Shown one piece after another: positions 6,332 through 12,694 of a stretch of 25,938 nt of DNA (position 1 is its first letter; every line of letters starts with the position of its first letter). The stretch is taken from the IMG/VR virus record IMGVR_UViG_3300005838_000059, positions 1 through 25,938 of that record. The stretch is one strand, 5' to 3'. The notes beneath the pieces were generated by a model, which was not told the origin of the DNA, searched no databases, and saw nothing but the letters and a program-made list of their open reading frames with translations. This DNA is from a virus. The position numbers and the translations under genes are program-made.

Positions 6332-6796
6332 ATGAACAAAGATCAATTTAAAAATCTACAAGCAAAACTAGAGAGCATCTGGAACGAAGATAGTTTTATC
6401 GTCAATGATGCCCCAAGACAAGCGCCTGCAGGAACAGCAGGTCAGCCTGGCTCAAAGGGTCCTAAAGATGCTGAGAAAGTAATGGTTGCTAAAGATGCTA
6501 GAAAGCTGCCGCCGAATCGGAGAAAGAGGGACGCCTGGCGCGTTTCCCAGGGCCTGGCGAATCTACGTGCAGCACCGAACCTTCGTCACCTGGCGAAGCT
6601 ACGTAAAGAAGAACAAGCAACAGTCTCTGAAGCAACACAAGGCCCAGGAGTAGATGCAGTAATGGAACTTATAGACATGGGCGTTAGCAAAGAAGACTTG
6701 TTTGATCAAATGATGCGTGATCACAGTGATGACGAGCTCTTGTCATTTGCAGACGATTACCGTCGTATGAATGACTTCCCTGGAATGGAAGACTAG
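6332..6796 (+). CDS. Protein of unknown function (154 aa) with a GC-rich basic insert
   Basis: The protein starts MNKDQFKNLQAKLESIW, and its C-terminal half is acidic and helical (VDAVMELIDMGVSKEDLFDQM). Between about residues 48 and 95 it is very basic (RKLPPNRRKRDAWR). That DNA (about 6505-6605) is much richer in GC than its surroundings and contains a 16-base repeat 36 bases apart. The short opening MNxxxFxxL is shared with the preceding mini-ORF and loosely with the next gene (MNTPQEFRKLIES). The function is unknown to me. Confidence 0.65.
   Translation: MNKDQFKNLQAKLESIWNEDSFIVNDAPRQAPAGTAGQPGSKGPKDAEKVMVAKDARKLPPNRRKRDAWRVSQGLANLRAAPNLRHLAKLRKEEQATVSEATQGPGVDAVMELIDMGVSKEDLFDQMMRDHSDDELLSFADDYRRMNDFPGMED
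6553..6604 (+). repeat. Imperfect 36-base tandem repeat inside the 154-aa gene
   Basis: CCTGGCGAATCTACGT (6553-6568) recurs as CCTGGCGAAGCTACGT (6589-6604), 15 of 16 bases alike and exactly 12 codons apart. A third CCTGGCG is at 6534-6540. In protein this gives LANLR and LAKLR. Confidence 0.75.
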
Positions 6797-6804
6797 GAAC
6801 TAAG

Positions 6805-7200
6805 ATGAACACACCACAGGAATTTAGAAAACTAATTGAATCTATAGAAGTCCAGGAAGCAGCAGACGGTCCTAAAGAGCAACTCATGGACATCATGGAA
6901 CAACTACGCCAACTATCCGCCGAGGCTGCTGGTATTATGGCAGAGCACTTCCCCCAAGCTCATCAGCAAGGCGATGCATACGGTGCATTTAATTTTGGTA
7001 GCAGTAACAACCAGTATGACACTTCATTTGAAAGCATTTTAAATTCTTTAGACGATGAGAGTGATAGCAATTTTGAAGATGCTGCTAATGAATTAGATAG
7101 TCTAATTAGAAGCGGCATGGATGATGAACAGGCCCTTCAGAAAGTTGCCAGTGAATATGATGTTCCTATTGAAGAACTAGAAGATTACATGGGTAGATAA
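6805..7200 (+). CDS. Acidic protein of unknown function, 131 aa
   Basis: The gene starts 8 bases after the preceding stop. The product begins MNTPQEFRKLIESIE, has a helical section (LMDIMEQLRQLSAEAAGIMAEHF), an Asn/Ser/Gly-rich linker, and an acidic C-terminal domain (DEQALQKVASEYDVPIEELEDYMGR) of UBA-like or HTH-like helical spacing. I recall comparable acidic proteins in marine T4-like genomes near structural genes, but no role. The shared MNxxxEF opening hints at a small family with the two ORFs before it. Confidence 0.65.
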   Translation: MNTPQEFRKLIESIEVQEAADGPKEQLMDIMEQLRQLSAEAAGIMAEHFPQAHQQGDAYGAFNFGSSNNQYDTSFESILNSLDDESDSNFEDAANELDSLIRSGMDDEQALQKVASEYDVPIEELEDYMGR

Positions 7201-7208
7201 GAAACATA

Positions 7209-7237
7209 TTGCATTAAAAGACTCCTGCTAGTATAAT
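7209..7237 (+). promoter_or_regulatory. Sigma70-type promoter inside a hairpin before mazG
   Basis: TTGCAT (7209-7214) and TATAAT (7232-7237) have 17 bases between them. The -10 lies in the apical part of the hairpin at 7221-7256. Transcription would begin at about 7244, so RNA from this promoter lacks the 5' arm. Confidence 0.65.
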
Positions 7238-7262
7238 ATAAACATATTGCAGGAGTTTTTTT
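7221..7262 (+). terminator. Terminator-like hairpin that also masks the mazG ribosome site
   Basis: Arms ACTCCTGC (7221-7228) and GCAGGAGT (7249-7256) are followed by a run of seven T. An inner stem AATAT/ATATT can form in the loop. The 3' arm contains the only Shine-Dalgarno (AGGAG, 7251-7255) for ATG 7263. Read-through RNA would end here or hide the site, whereas RNA started within the loop would expose it. Confidence 0.65.
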
Positions 7263-7673
7263 ATGACACAAATTGATCTAAACAAATACAAAGAGTTTGT
7301 AGATGCTGTAACAAGCAAAGAGAGTAAAGCAAATAATGAATATATTATGCGGTGGACTACACTTGTAAACCAACGCAATGCTAACCTACCCCGAATGTTA
7401 ACAGCATGCCTAGGCCTTAGTGCAGAAGCAGGCGAGTTTACTGAAATTGTTAAAAAAATTGTATTCCAAGGCAAACCAATGGATGATGACAATATTTTCC
7501 ATATGAAGCGTGAGCTTGGCGATGTTATGTGGTACTGGATGCAGGCTTGTATGGCATTGGATCTAGATCCTAATGATGTTATTGCAGAGAATGTAAATAA
7601 GTTACAAGCAAGATATCCAGACGGAGAGTTTGATCCATACTACAGTGAGAATAGACAGGAAGGCGATCTTTAA
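7263..7673 (+). CDS. mazG: MazG-like nucleotide pyrophosphohydrolase
   Basis: This is a 136-aa protein of the all-alpha NTP pyrophosphatase group. The metal-binding motif is complete: E55-A-G-E58 in GLSAEAGEFTEIVKK and E84-L-G-D87 in ELGDVMWYWM. Family members hydrolyse (d)NTPs, or in some cases ppGpp-like nucleotides, to monophosphates. In marine phages MazG has been proposed to adjust nucleotide pools or the host starvation response; the substrate here cannot be read from sequence. Its expression appears to be set by the hairpin and promoter just upstream. The next gene starts immediately after its stop. Confidence 0.9.
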   Translation: MTQIDLNKYKEFVDAVTSKESKANNEYIMRWTTLVNQRNANLPRMLTACLGLSAEAGEFTEIVKKIVFQGKPMDDDNIFHMKRELGDVMWYWMQACMALDLDPNDVIAENVNKLQARYPDGEFDPYYSENRQEGDL

Positions 7674-7919
7674 ATGCATCCATTAGCACCAGACTTTGAT
7701 GACATGCCAGACGAAAAACTAAACGAAAAGATAAAAAATCTTAACTCTAAGATGGTGTCTGCATATAGATCTGGGTCTCAAGCTGTTGGGCAAATGCGTA
7801 TGCTAATGGACGATTACCAAGAAGAAAGACGACGTCGCGACAAGGAGTCTTTAGACAAATTAATGGAACAGAGTAAGGAAGATGGAAATGATTGGGACGA
7901 TATTATCGATATCGGGTAA
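7674..7919 (+). CDS. Short coiled-coil protein conserved in T4-like phages
   Basis: The gene follows the mazG stop without a gap. The 81-aa product begins MHPLAPDFDDMPDEKLNEKI, continues as a helix with GQMRMLMDDYQEERRRRDKE, and ends in an acidic tail. I recall this opening and layout in proteins widespread among marine T4-like phages, without a confirmed role. A coiled coil over residues 13-70 is likely. Confidence 0.7.
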   Translation: MHPLAPDFDDMPDEKLNEKIKNLNSKMVSAYRSGSQAVGQMRMLMDDYQEERRRRDKESLDKLMEQSKEDGNDWDDIIDIG

Positions 7920-7925
7920 CACATT

Positions 7926-8111
7926 ATGATCGAAGTAGCAAATGATAATGTTATTCAAGCCCGTGAATTTTGGAATGCAAAGGTTAACAAGATTATTCAG
8001 AACTTCGAATATGGTCGAATTACCATGGAAGGTATGGTAGATGAATTGGCCCTGATGGGTTATGAAAAAGAGCAGGTATGGTCTCTTATTAGTGAAGATG
8101 AGGATTATTAA
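7926..8111 (+). CDS. Small protein of unknown function, 61 aa
   Basis: This short, acidic, helical protein starts MIEVANDNVIQAREFWNAKV and has RITMEGMVDELALMGYEKEQVWSLI. It overlaps the next start by one base (TAATG), which supports it as a real coupled gene. I recognise no family. Confidence 0.65.
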   Translation: MIEVANDNVIQAREFWNAKVNKIIQNFEYGRITMEGMVDELALMGYEKEQVWSLISEDEDY

Positions 8112-8761
8112 TGATTACTATTAAGCATAAATTTTTAGCTAGCGTTGTTATTGAAGGGCAAATTTTGCCAAATAGTTGGGATATGAATCTTAATTTAATT
8201 CCCAACGAGTCTATACATAATCATCATGATATTGCAATTGCTACTGATAGAGTAAACGTGTGGATTGAAAGCATGCTTGACAACAGTATGCTTGTAGGGC
8301 CACAGGATATGTTAACACTTAAAGAAATGTCCATGCATCCTTTTGCTATTGGTGTTCATCCACTGCCTGACGAGCCGTATGATAGGATATTATCAATTTG
8401 CTTATACACTAAAATTAGTAGTATAATGGAGAATAAGATGTTTGTAGATAGCATCTGGCTTGAGAGTTACCAGAGTGAAGGAATTAGTCACACATATTGC
8501 TCTGATGACGGTGATACAGCATTGTTAAAAAATCTAGCAGTGCCAGGACAAGAAGAATTTGCTGAGTATTGGTACAGGAAAGATCCAGTGTTCTTCAGAG
8601 TAGACAATGAAGGTGTTACTCTTACTGAGCAAAGTTGGAAAGACCTTGGATTATCATTTGATGCTGCTAATACGTCGGATGGAAAGGTAGTGCCAATTAC
8701 AAAAAGTAAATTTAAGCCAAGAATTATCCCTGGCGATAAAGGAGATGACAGCATTGCTTGA
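8111..8761 (+). CDS. Conserved T4-like protein of unknown function, 216 aa
   Basis: This soluble protein includes DRVNVWIESMLDNSM and DRILSICLYTKISSIMENKMFVDSIWLES, a helical core with hydrophobic strands, and a charged tail (VPITKSKFKPRIIPGDKG). I recall similar proteins in marine T4-like phages in this neighbourhood, annotated only as hypothetical. It is coupled to genes on both sides: a one-base overlap before, and a 17-base overlap with the DnaE-like ORF after. Confidence 0.7.
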   Translation: MITIKHKFLASVVIEGQILPNSWDMNLNLIPNESIHNHHDIAIATDRVNVWIESMLDNSMLVGPQDMLTLKEMSMHPFAIGVHPLPDEPYDRILSICLYTKISSIMENKMFVDSIWLESYQSEGISHTYCSDDGDTALLKNLAVPGQEEFAEYWYRKDPVFFRVDNEGVTLTEQSWKDLGLSFDAANTSDGKVVPITKSKFKPRIIPGDKGDDSIA

Positions 8762-9266
8762 ATATGATTTATACGGCAGACAAATTTACTCGCATGATGA
8801 TGCAGTAAATGCCTTGTATATTAATCCAAATCTCGACCTAAGAAGTTTAGATATTAGAGATGTAGAACAATTTAATCGTGCTAGTGCGTTACTATACACT
8901 GGAACAAAATTGGAAAGCGCAGAAACACCAGAATGCACACCTGAAGAATATCACAAGATGAATCAGCAAAATTGGCATATGCCGGTTGAGTATAAAGATA
9001 TAGACATAGCAAAGTGGTGTTTAGACAGATGTGAAAGTGATGAACAAAGACAACGTGTAGGAACAGAGTTACTTATGTATCAGGAACGAGATCTATTTTC
9101 TCTACTACAGTTCCTATGTTACATGGTTGATAAAATGAGGGAACATAATATTGTATGGGGTGTAGGTAGAGGATCAAGTGTAGCAAGTTATGTGCTATAC
9201 TTAATCGGCGTACACAAGATTGATAGTTTATATTATGATCTTGACGTAGCAGAATTTTTACGATAA
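8745..9266 (+). CDS. Short protein with a DNA polymerase III alpha (DnaE)-like motif
   Basis: The 173-aa product carries near its C-terminus VWGVGRGSSVASYVLYLIG followed by VHKIDSLYYDLDVAEFL. This matches the DnaE segment GPGRGSAAGSLVAYALGI...IDPLxYDLLFERFL that lies just before the catalytic PDxDxDF motif of bacterial Pol III alpha. The protein ends before that motif would occur, and nothing else of the polymerase is present, so it cannot polymerise. It is probably a repurposed fragment that binds DNA or a replisome partner (inference). I recall T4-like cyanophage ORFs with a similar label. Confidence 0.75.
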   Translation: MTALLEYDLYGRQIYSHDDAVNALYINPNLDLRSLDIRDVEQFNRASALLYTGTKLESAETPECTPEEYHKMNQQNWHMPVEYKDIDIAKWCLDRCESDEQRQRVGTELLMYQERDLFSLLQFLCYMVDKMREHNIVWGVGRGSSVASYVLYLIGVHKIDSLYYDLDVAEFLR

Positions 9267-9269
9267 ATA
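9262..9269 (+). promoter_or_regulatory. Late-type promoter box GATAAATA
   Basis: It lies 28 bases before ATG 9298, overlapping the stop of the DnaE-like ORF. AAGGAG at 9285-9290 is the ribosome site. Confidence 0.55.
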
Positions 9270-9297
9270 TAATATACGCATATTAAGGAGTATTTCA

Positions 9298-9795
9298 ATG
9301 GCAAAACGGCCCAATAAGATATATCGAACAGCTGCAGGACAAACAGTTGATTTTGGCGCACTACTAAGTCAAAATGAAACAGTACCAGCAATTGGCAACA
9401 TGAATGTTAATGCTAGAGGTGACGAGATCGCCCCCAGCGGAGACATTGTAAAAACCAGAGATCAAGTGATGAAAGAATACCATCAAATGAATACCATGGT
9501 TCCACAAGACGGCAGAATTCCAGAAAGTGCTGATGATAATTGGCAAGACTGGGAGCCAAAAGTAGAAAAAGAGCTAGTAAAAAATAACGCACCAGCTGTA
9601 GAAGATGTAGCTGAAGAGACAGTGGTTGCAGAAGAAGCACCAGTAAACGCTCAAGAAGAAGTGGTTGAAGAAGTTAAAGAAGAACCACGCCCAAGTGCTG
9701 GACTAGCAAGTGCAGTTGCCGCGGCAAAGACGGTAGGCTCGACAGTTAAGAAGCCAACTAAACCCAGTGAAGTATCAGGAGTAACCAGACTTTAA
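9298..9795 (+). CDS. Probable virion-associated protein, 165 aa
   Basis: The N-terminal half (MAKRPNKIYRTAAGQTVDFG, then NETVPAIGNMNVNARGDEI) is a pattern I recall from T4-like marine phages, where it is listed as a structural or hypothetical protein. Residues 80-135 are a low-complexity Glu/Val/Ala run, and the tail is basic (VKKPTKPSEVSGVTRL). A late-type box and a strong AAGGAG site precede it, which fits late, abundant expression. The next gene begins one base after its stop. Confidence 0.7.
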   Translation: MAKRPNKIYRTAAGQTVDFGALLSQNETVPAIGNMNVNARGDEIAPSGDIVKTRDQVMKEYHQMNTMVPQDGRIPESADDNWQDWEPKVEKELVKNNAPAVEDVAEETVVAEEAPVNAQEEVVEEVKEEPRPSAGLASAVAAAKTVGSTVKKPTKPSEVSGVTRL

Positions 9796-9796
9796 A

Positions 9797-10153
9797 ATGC
9801 CAGTATCAAATACAAATATTACCGGAACAGTTAGCCCATTGCATGATGGTGTTCTTGTAAAAGAAATGAAATTCGATCAATTGACCACAAAGAGTGGCAT
9901 AATTATTCCTGGTGATGATGGCATAGGCAGAGGCGTTCATCCACGCTGGGCAGAAGTAGTTGCCATCGGTCCAAAACAAGAAGATGTAACAATTAATCAG
10001 TGGATCTTGGTTGCACACGGACGATGGAGCCGTGGTTTTGAACTTAATGGAGAAACTTGTAGGACAGTTGATCCAAAAGATATTCTTATAGTTAGCGATG
10101 AGAAACCTTCTGATGATTTTATTGCTCCTAGTACTGGACATCAAAATGCGTGA
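9797..10153 (+). CDS. groES: GroES-like co-chaperonin (T4 gp31 counterpart)
   Basis: The 118-aa protein has the Cpn10 layout: PLHDGVLVKEMKFDQLTTKSG (beta strand leading to the mobile loop), IIIPGDDG, a roof segment, then WAEVVAIGPKQEDVTINQWILV, matching the GroES core (G.V.AVG......V.VGD.V). T4 gp31 replaces GroES so that GroEL can fold the major capsid protein, and this protein probably serves the same end. The fold is clear, but sequence alone does not say whether it prefers the host GroEL. It sits between a probable virion gene and a coiled-coil ORF that overlaps its last 8 bases. Confidence 0.82.
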   Translation: MPVSNTNITGTVSPLHDGVLVKEMKFDQLTTKSGIIIPGDDGIGRGVHPRWAEVVAIGPKQEDVTINQWILVAHGRWSRGFELNGETCRTVDPKDILIVSDEKPSDDFIAPSTGHQNA

Positions 10154-10319
10154 CATGCCACAAGCAGCAGATATACACACAACAATTGATATACTAAAAC
10201 ACAATGTGCATGAATTGCAGAGTCAGTTACAGGAGGCATATATTAAAATTTCTCAGTTAACAGACGAAAACGAGTCGTTAAGTTCTTTAGTACAACGGGA
10301 TCAATTGTTGGACAAGTAA
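10146..10319 (+). CDS. Small coiled-coil protein, 57 aa
   Basis: I chose ATG 10146, inside the last codons of the co-chaperonin gene. The product (MRDMPQAADIHTTIDILKHN onward) has heptad spacing throughout (VHELQSQLQEAYIKISQL, then TDENESLSSLV), indicating a single coiled coil. The longer reading frame upstream would lie wholly within the co-chaperonin gene. The function is unknown; coiled-coil adaptors of this size are common in T4-like genomes. Confidence 0.6.
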   Translation: MRDMPQAADIHTTIDILKHNVHELQSQLQEAYIKISQLTDENESLSSLVQRDQLLDK

Positions 10320-10324
10320 GTTAT

Positions 10325-11041
10325 ATGATTGAGGCAAAAGAATTCAATACTAGAACCGGCAATCTTATTATTCATTCGGAAGATAATATTATTGGACGAA
10401 GTATAGAAAACTATGGTGAGTATTGCTGGCCTGAAATAGAACTTATTAAAAGTCATATTGAACCCAATGATTTTATGATTGATGTTGGTGCAGGAGTTGG
10501 TACTCACAGTGTAGCACTCGGCCCACATTGTGGGAAAATTTTAGCAATTGAAGCAGATAACGAGAATTACGATCTACTTGTAAAAAATTTAGCCATTAAT
10601 ATGTGTAAAAATGTTACACCTAATCACATGGCACTGGGTTCAGAGTTTAAAAAGGTAGGCACTAACTTTAATTATTCCAAGACAATGATTACTGATAATG
10701 GTGATGTTATTATGACTGCTTTGGATAATATCCAAGGATTTCCAGCAGTTAATCTTATCAAAGTAAGTGTAAACGGCATGGAACTTCCTATACTAATGGG
10801 AGCAAAGAACACCATGTCTTACTTTAAATGTCAGGTGGTTGTAGACGTTAGCGATAAAGCAAGCAAACCATTTATAATTGACTATCTACGTGGACTCAGC
10901 TATAATGTATATGAGTTTAAATGTCCATTGTTTACAACAGCAAACCATAAAAGAAACTCCAAGAATTTATTCGGCAATGCTGCAAAAGATATTATTTTTG
11001 CAACATTTACAGAACCCAACTCCAGACTAACACAGGTATAA
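10325..11041 (+). CDS. FkbM-family SAM-dependent methyltransferase
   Basis: The 238-aa protein has motif I MIDVGAGVGTHSVAL (residues 51-65), an acidic end of the second strand (ILAIEADNENYDLL), and the FkbM-type segment LIKVSVNGMELPILMGAKN. In most FkbM proteins that segment reads IKIDVEGxE, so the usual Asp and Glu are replaced by Ser and Asn here. Such enzymes O-methylate sugars or small molecules. In a phage the target could be a surface glycan or a fibre glycan (inference). The original clamp-loader start lies two bases after its stop. Confidence 0.78.
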   Translation: MIEAKEFNTRTGNLIIHSEDNIIGRSIENYGEYCWPEIELIKSHIEPNDFMIDVGAGVGTHSVALGPHCGKILAIEADNENYDLLVKNLAINMCKNVTPNHMALGSEFKKVGTNFNYSKTMITDNGDVIMTALDNIQGFPAVNLIKVSVNGMELPILMGAKNTMSYFKCQVVVDVSDKASKPFIIDYLRGLSYNVYEFKCPLFTTANHKRNSKNLFGNAAKDIIFATFTEPNSRLTQV

Positions 11042-11043
11042 TA

Positions 11044-11070
11044 ATGAAAGAATTATGGACTGAAAAATAG
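11044..11070 (+). pseudogene. Orphaned 5' end of the clamp-loader gene
   Basis: ATG 11044 begins the reading MKELWTEK and then hits TAG at 11068-11070. The intact clamp-loader protein begins MKALWTELYRP at 11774. Clamp-loader ATPases commonly start with W(T/V)EKYRP, so the orphan copy keeps the consensus Lys that the intact gene has as Leu. It lies directly after the methyltransferase stop, where the clamp loader would be expected to start, and is separated from the real gene by the endonuclease ORF. Confidence 0.65.
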
Positions 11071-11773
11071 TTTCTATGCATAAATATAGTTGTAAGGAGA
11101 TTACAACTATGCCATATAATAAACCATTTGCTGAAGAAATAATAACAGAAGAACTTTGTGATTATGGATGCGGTCAAACTGCAAACTACATTTTTAGAAA
11201 AGGAAAACTTTGTTGTTCTAATCACCATAATAGTTGCCCAGCAAAACGCAAAGCATTTAGCGATTTAGACCACAGTGAAAGAACAACAAAAAGTCTAGAA
11301 ACTAGAACTAGGCTAGGTATAACAAAAACTTCACAAATAAAAGCAGCAATCACCCGCAAAGAAAATGGACACTATGACAAACTTGCTGATACAATGCGTA
11401 AACATTGGGAAGAGCATCCTTGGAACAATATGCCAAAATGGGGAGTATATAAGGACACAGAAATCAAGTATCAGAGTAAGCCAGAATATAACTTTCTGCA
11501 AGAACTTGAAGATGAGCACGACTTAACCTGGGTTAGAGAAAATGTTAAAAGAGGCCCATGTTTTTATTATAACGATCCTACAAGCGGGAAAGAAAGATTG
11601 TATATAAGCGATTTCCAGATTGAAAATACTATATTTGAAGTTAAAGGAAACTATACTTGGAATAAACACGGTAAAGACAAAGGTTTGGAAGAAACAAATA
11701 AAGCAAAACTTGACAAAGTTAAAGAATCAAACTATAATGCTATATTAGTATTAGAAGGAAAAAGGTTAAAAAT
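11071..11773 (+). mobile_element. Free-standing homing-endonuclease insertion
   Basis: A 703-base block with its own late-type box, ribosome-site hairpin and endonuclease ORF sits between two versions of the first codons of the clamp-loader gene. The ends are exact: the block starts after the orphan TAG, and its ORF ends in ATGA overlapping the regenerated ATG at 11774. Confidence 0.65.
11079..11108 (+). promoter_or_regulatory. Late-type box and SD-in-loop hairpin before the endonuclease
   Basis: CATAAATA (11079-11086) is followed by a 7-bp hairpin with arms AGTTGTA (11088-11094) and TACAACT (11102-11108). The 7-base loop AGGAGAT holds the Shine-Dalgarno, and the ATG (11109) follows at once. 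Late transcription would begin at about 11093, at the end of the 5' arm, so only read-through RNA could form the hairpin. Confidence 0.65.
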
Positions 11774-11777
11774 ATGA
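11109..11777 (+). CDS. Putative homing endonuclease, zinc-binding N-terminus and PD-(D/E)XK-like nuclease
   Basis: The 222-aa protein begins with a cysteine cluster (C17, C21, C35, C36, C43, in CDYGCGQTANYIFRKGKLCC) like the zinc-binding N-termini of several phage homing endonucleases. The C-terminal half has a PD-(D/E)XK signature: D168 in YISDFQIENT and E177-V-K179 in FEVKG, followed by a helix with TNKAKLDKVKESNY and the strand AILVLEGK. Such enzymes cut a site in an endonuclease-free relative and spread by recombination. Its position at a split clamp-loader start supports this role. I chose ATG 11109 because the hairpin and AGGAG directly precede it. Confidence 0.78.
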   Translation: MPYNKPFAEEIITEELCDYGCGQTANYIFRKGKLCCSNHHNSCPAKRKAFSDLDHSERTTKSLETRTRLGITKTSQIKAAITRKENGHYDKLADTMRKHWEEHPWNNMPKWGVYKDTEIKYQSKPEYNFLQELEDEHDLTWVRENVKRGPCFYYNDPTSGKERLYISDFQIENTIFEVKGNYTWNKHGKDKGLEETNKAKLDKVKESNYNAILVLEGKRLKI

Positions 11778-12694
11778 AAGCACTCTGGACAGAGTTGTAT
11801 AGACCTAGCACATTAACAGACTATGTGTTCCGCGATGATGCACAGCGTAAACAAGTACAAGGATGGGTAGACAGCGGAATGATTCCGCACTTACTTTTTA
11901 GTGGTGCTCCTGGTGTGGGTAAAACTACACTAGCAAAAATATTAGTTAACCTACTAAACATTAACGAATATGATGTGTTAGAGATCAATGCTAGTCGTGA
12001 GAACAGTGTTGATGCAGTTAGGGAGAAAATTACTAACTTTGTGGCAACGATGCCCTTTGGTGAATTTAAAGTAGTACTACTTGATGAGGCTGATTACATT
12101 AGTCCCAACGGGCAAGCGGCATTACGTGGTGTTATGGAAACATATGCAAGTACCGCACGTTTTATCCTAACATGTAACTATCCCAATAAAGTTATTCCAG
12201 CATTGCATAGTAGATGCCAGGGCTTCCACATTGAGAAAATTGACACCACAGAATTTACTGCAAGGGTAGCAACAGTATGTGTTACAGAAGGTGTTAACGT
12301 TGATATTGACACACTGGATAGTTATGTAAAAGCAACGTATCCTGATCTGCGTAAATGCATTAATTTAGTGCAAATGAACACAGTTGACGGCCAACTAGTA
12401 AAGCCACAGGAATCAGATAGTGCAACAGCAGACTATAGACTTGCTGTAGTAGACTTGTTTAAAGAAGGAAAGATACTGGATGCACGTAAACTATTATGCA
12501 CCCAGGTACGTGCGGATGAGATGGACGAGTTGTTTCGTTGGATGTATGATAACTTAGAGCTGTGGAGTACTACACAAGAAGGACAGGATCAAGCAGTGCT
12601 AATTATTGCCAAAGGATTACGCAACATTCCCATGGTAGCAGATCAAGAAATCAATTTATCGGCGACATTGGTAGAATTATGTCAAATAGGATAG
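11774..12694 (+). CDS. 44: Sliding-clamp loader ATPase, T4 gp44 type
   Basis: This is a 306-aa AAA+ protein. Walker A is GAPGVGKT (residues 44-51), Walker B VVLLDEAD (100-107), sensor 1 TCN (133-135), and the arginine-finger SRC motif HSRCQG is at about 145-150. The helical collar domain follows. It opens and loads the sliding clamp onto primed DNA for the phage replisome. In T4 the partner gene 62 comes directly after 44; here an SGNH-like gene overlaps its last 16 bases, so any gp62 or clamp gene must lie outside the window. The start overlaps the endonuclease stop (ATGA). Confidence 0.92.
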   Translation: MKALWTELYRPSTLTDYVFRDDAQRKQVQGWVDSGMIPHLLFSGAPGVGKTTLAKILVNLLNINEYDVLEINASRENSVDAVREKITNFVATMPFGEFKVVLLDEADYISPNGQAALRGVMETYASTARFILTCNYPNKVIPALHSRCQGFHIEKIDTTEFTARVATVCVTEGVNVDIDTLDSYVKATYPDLRKCINLVQMNTVDGQLVKPQESDSATADYRLAVVDLFKEGKILDARKLLCTQVRADEMDELFRWMYDNLELWSTTQEGQDQAVLIIAKGLRNIPMVADQEINLSATLVELCQIG

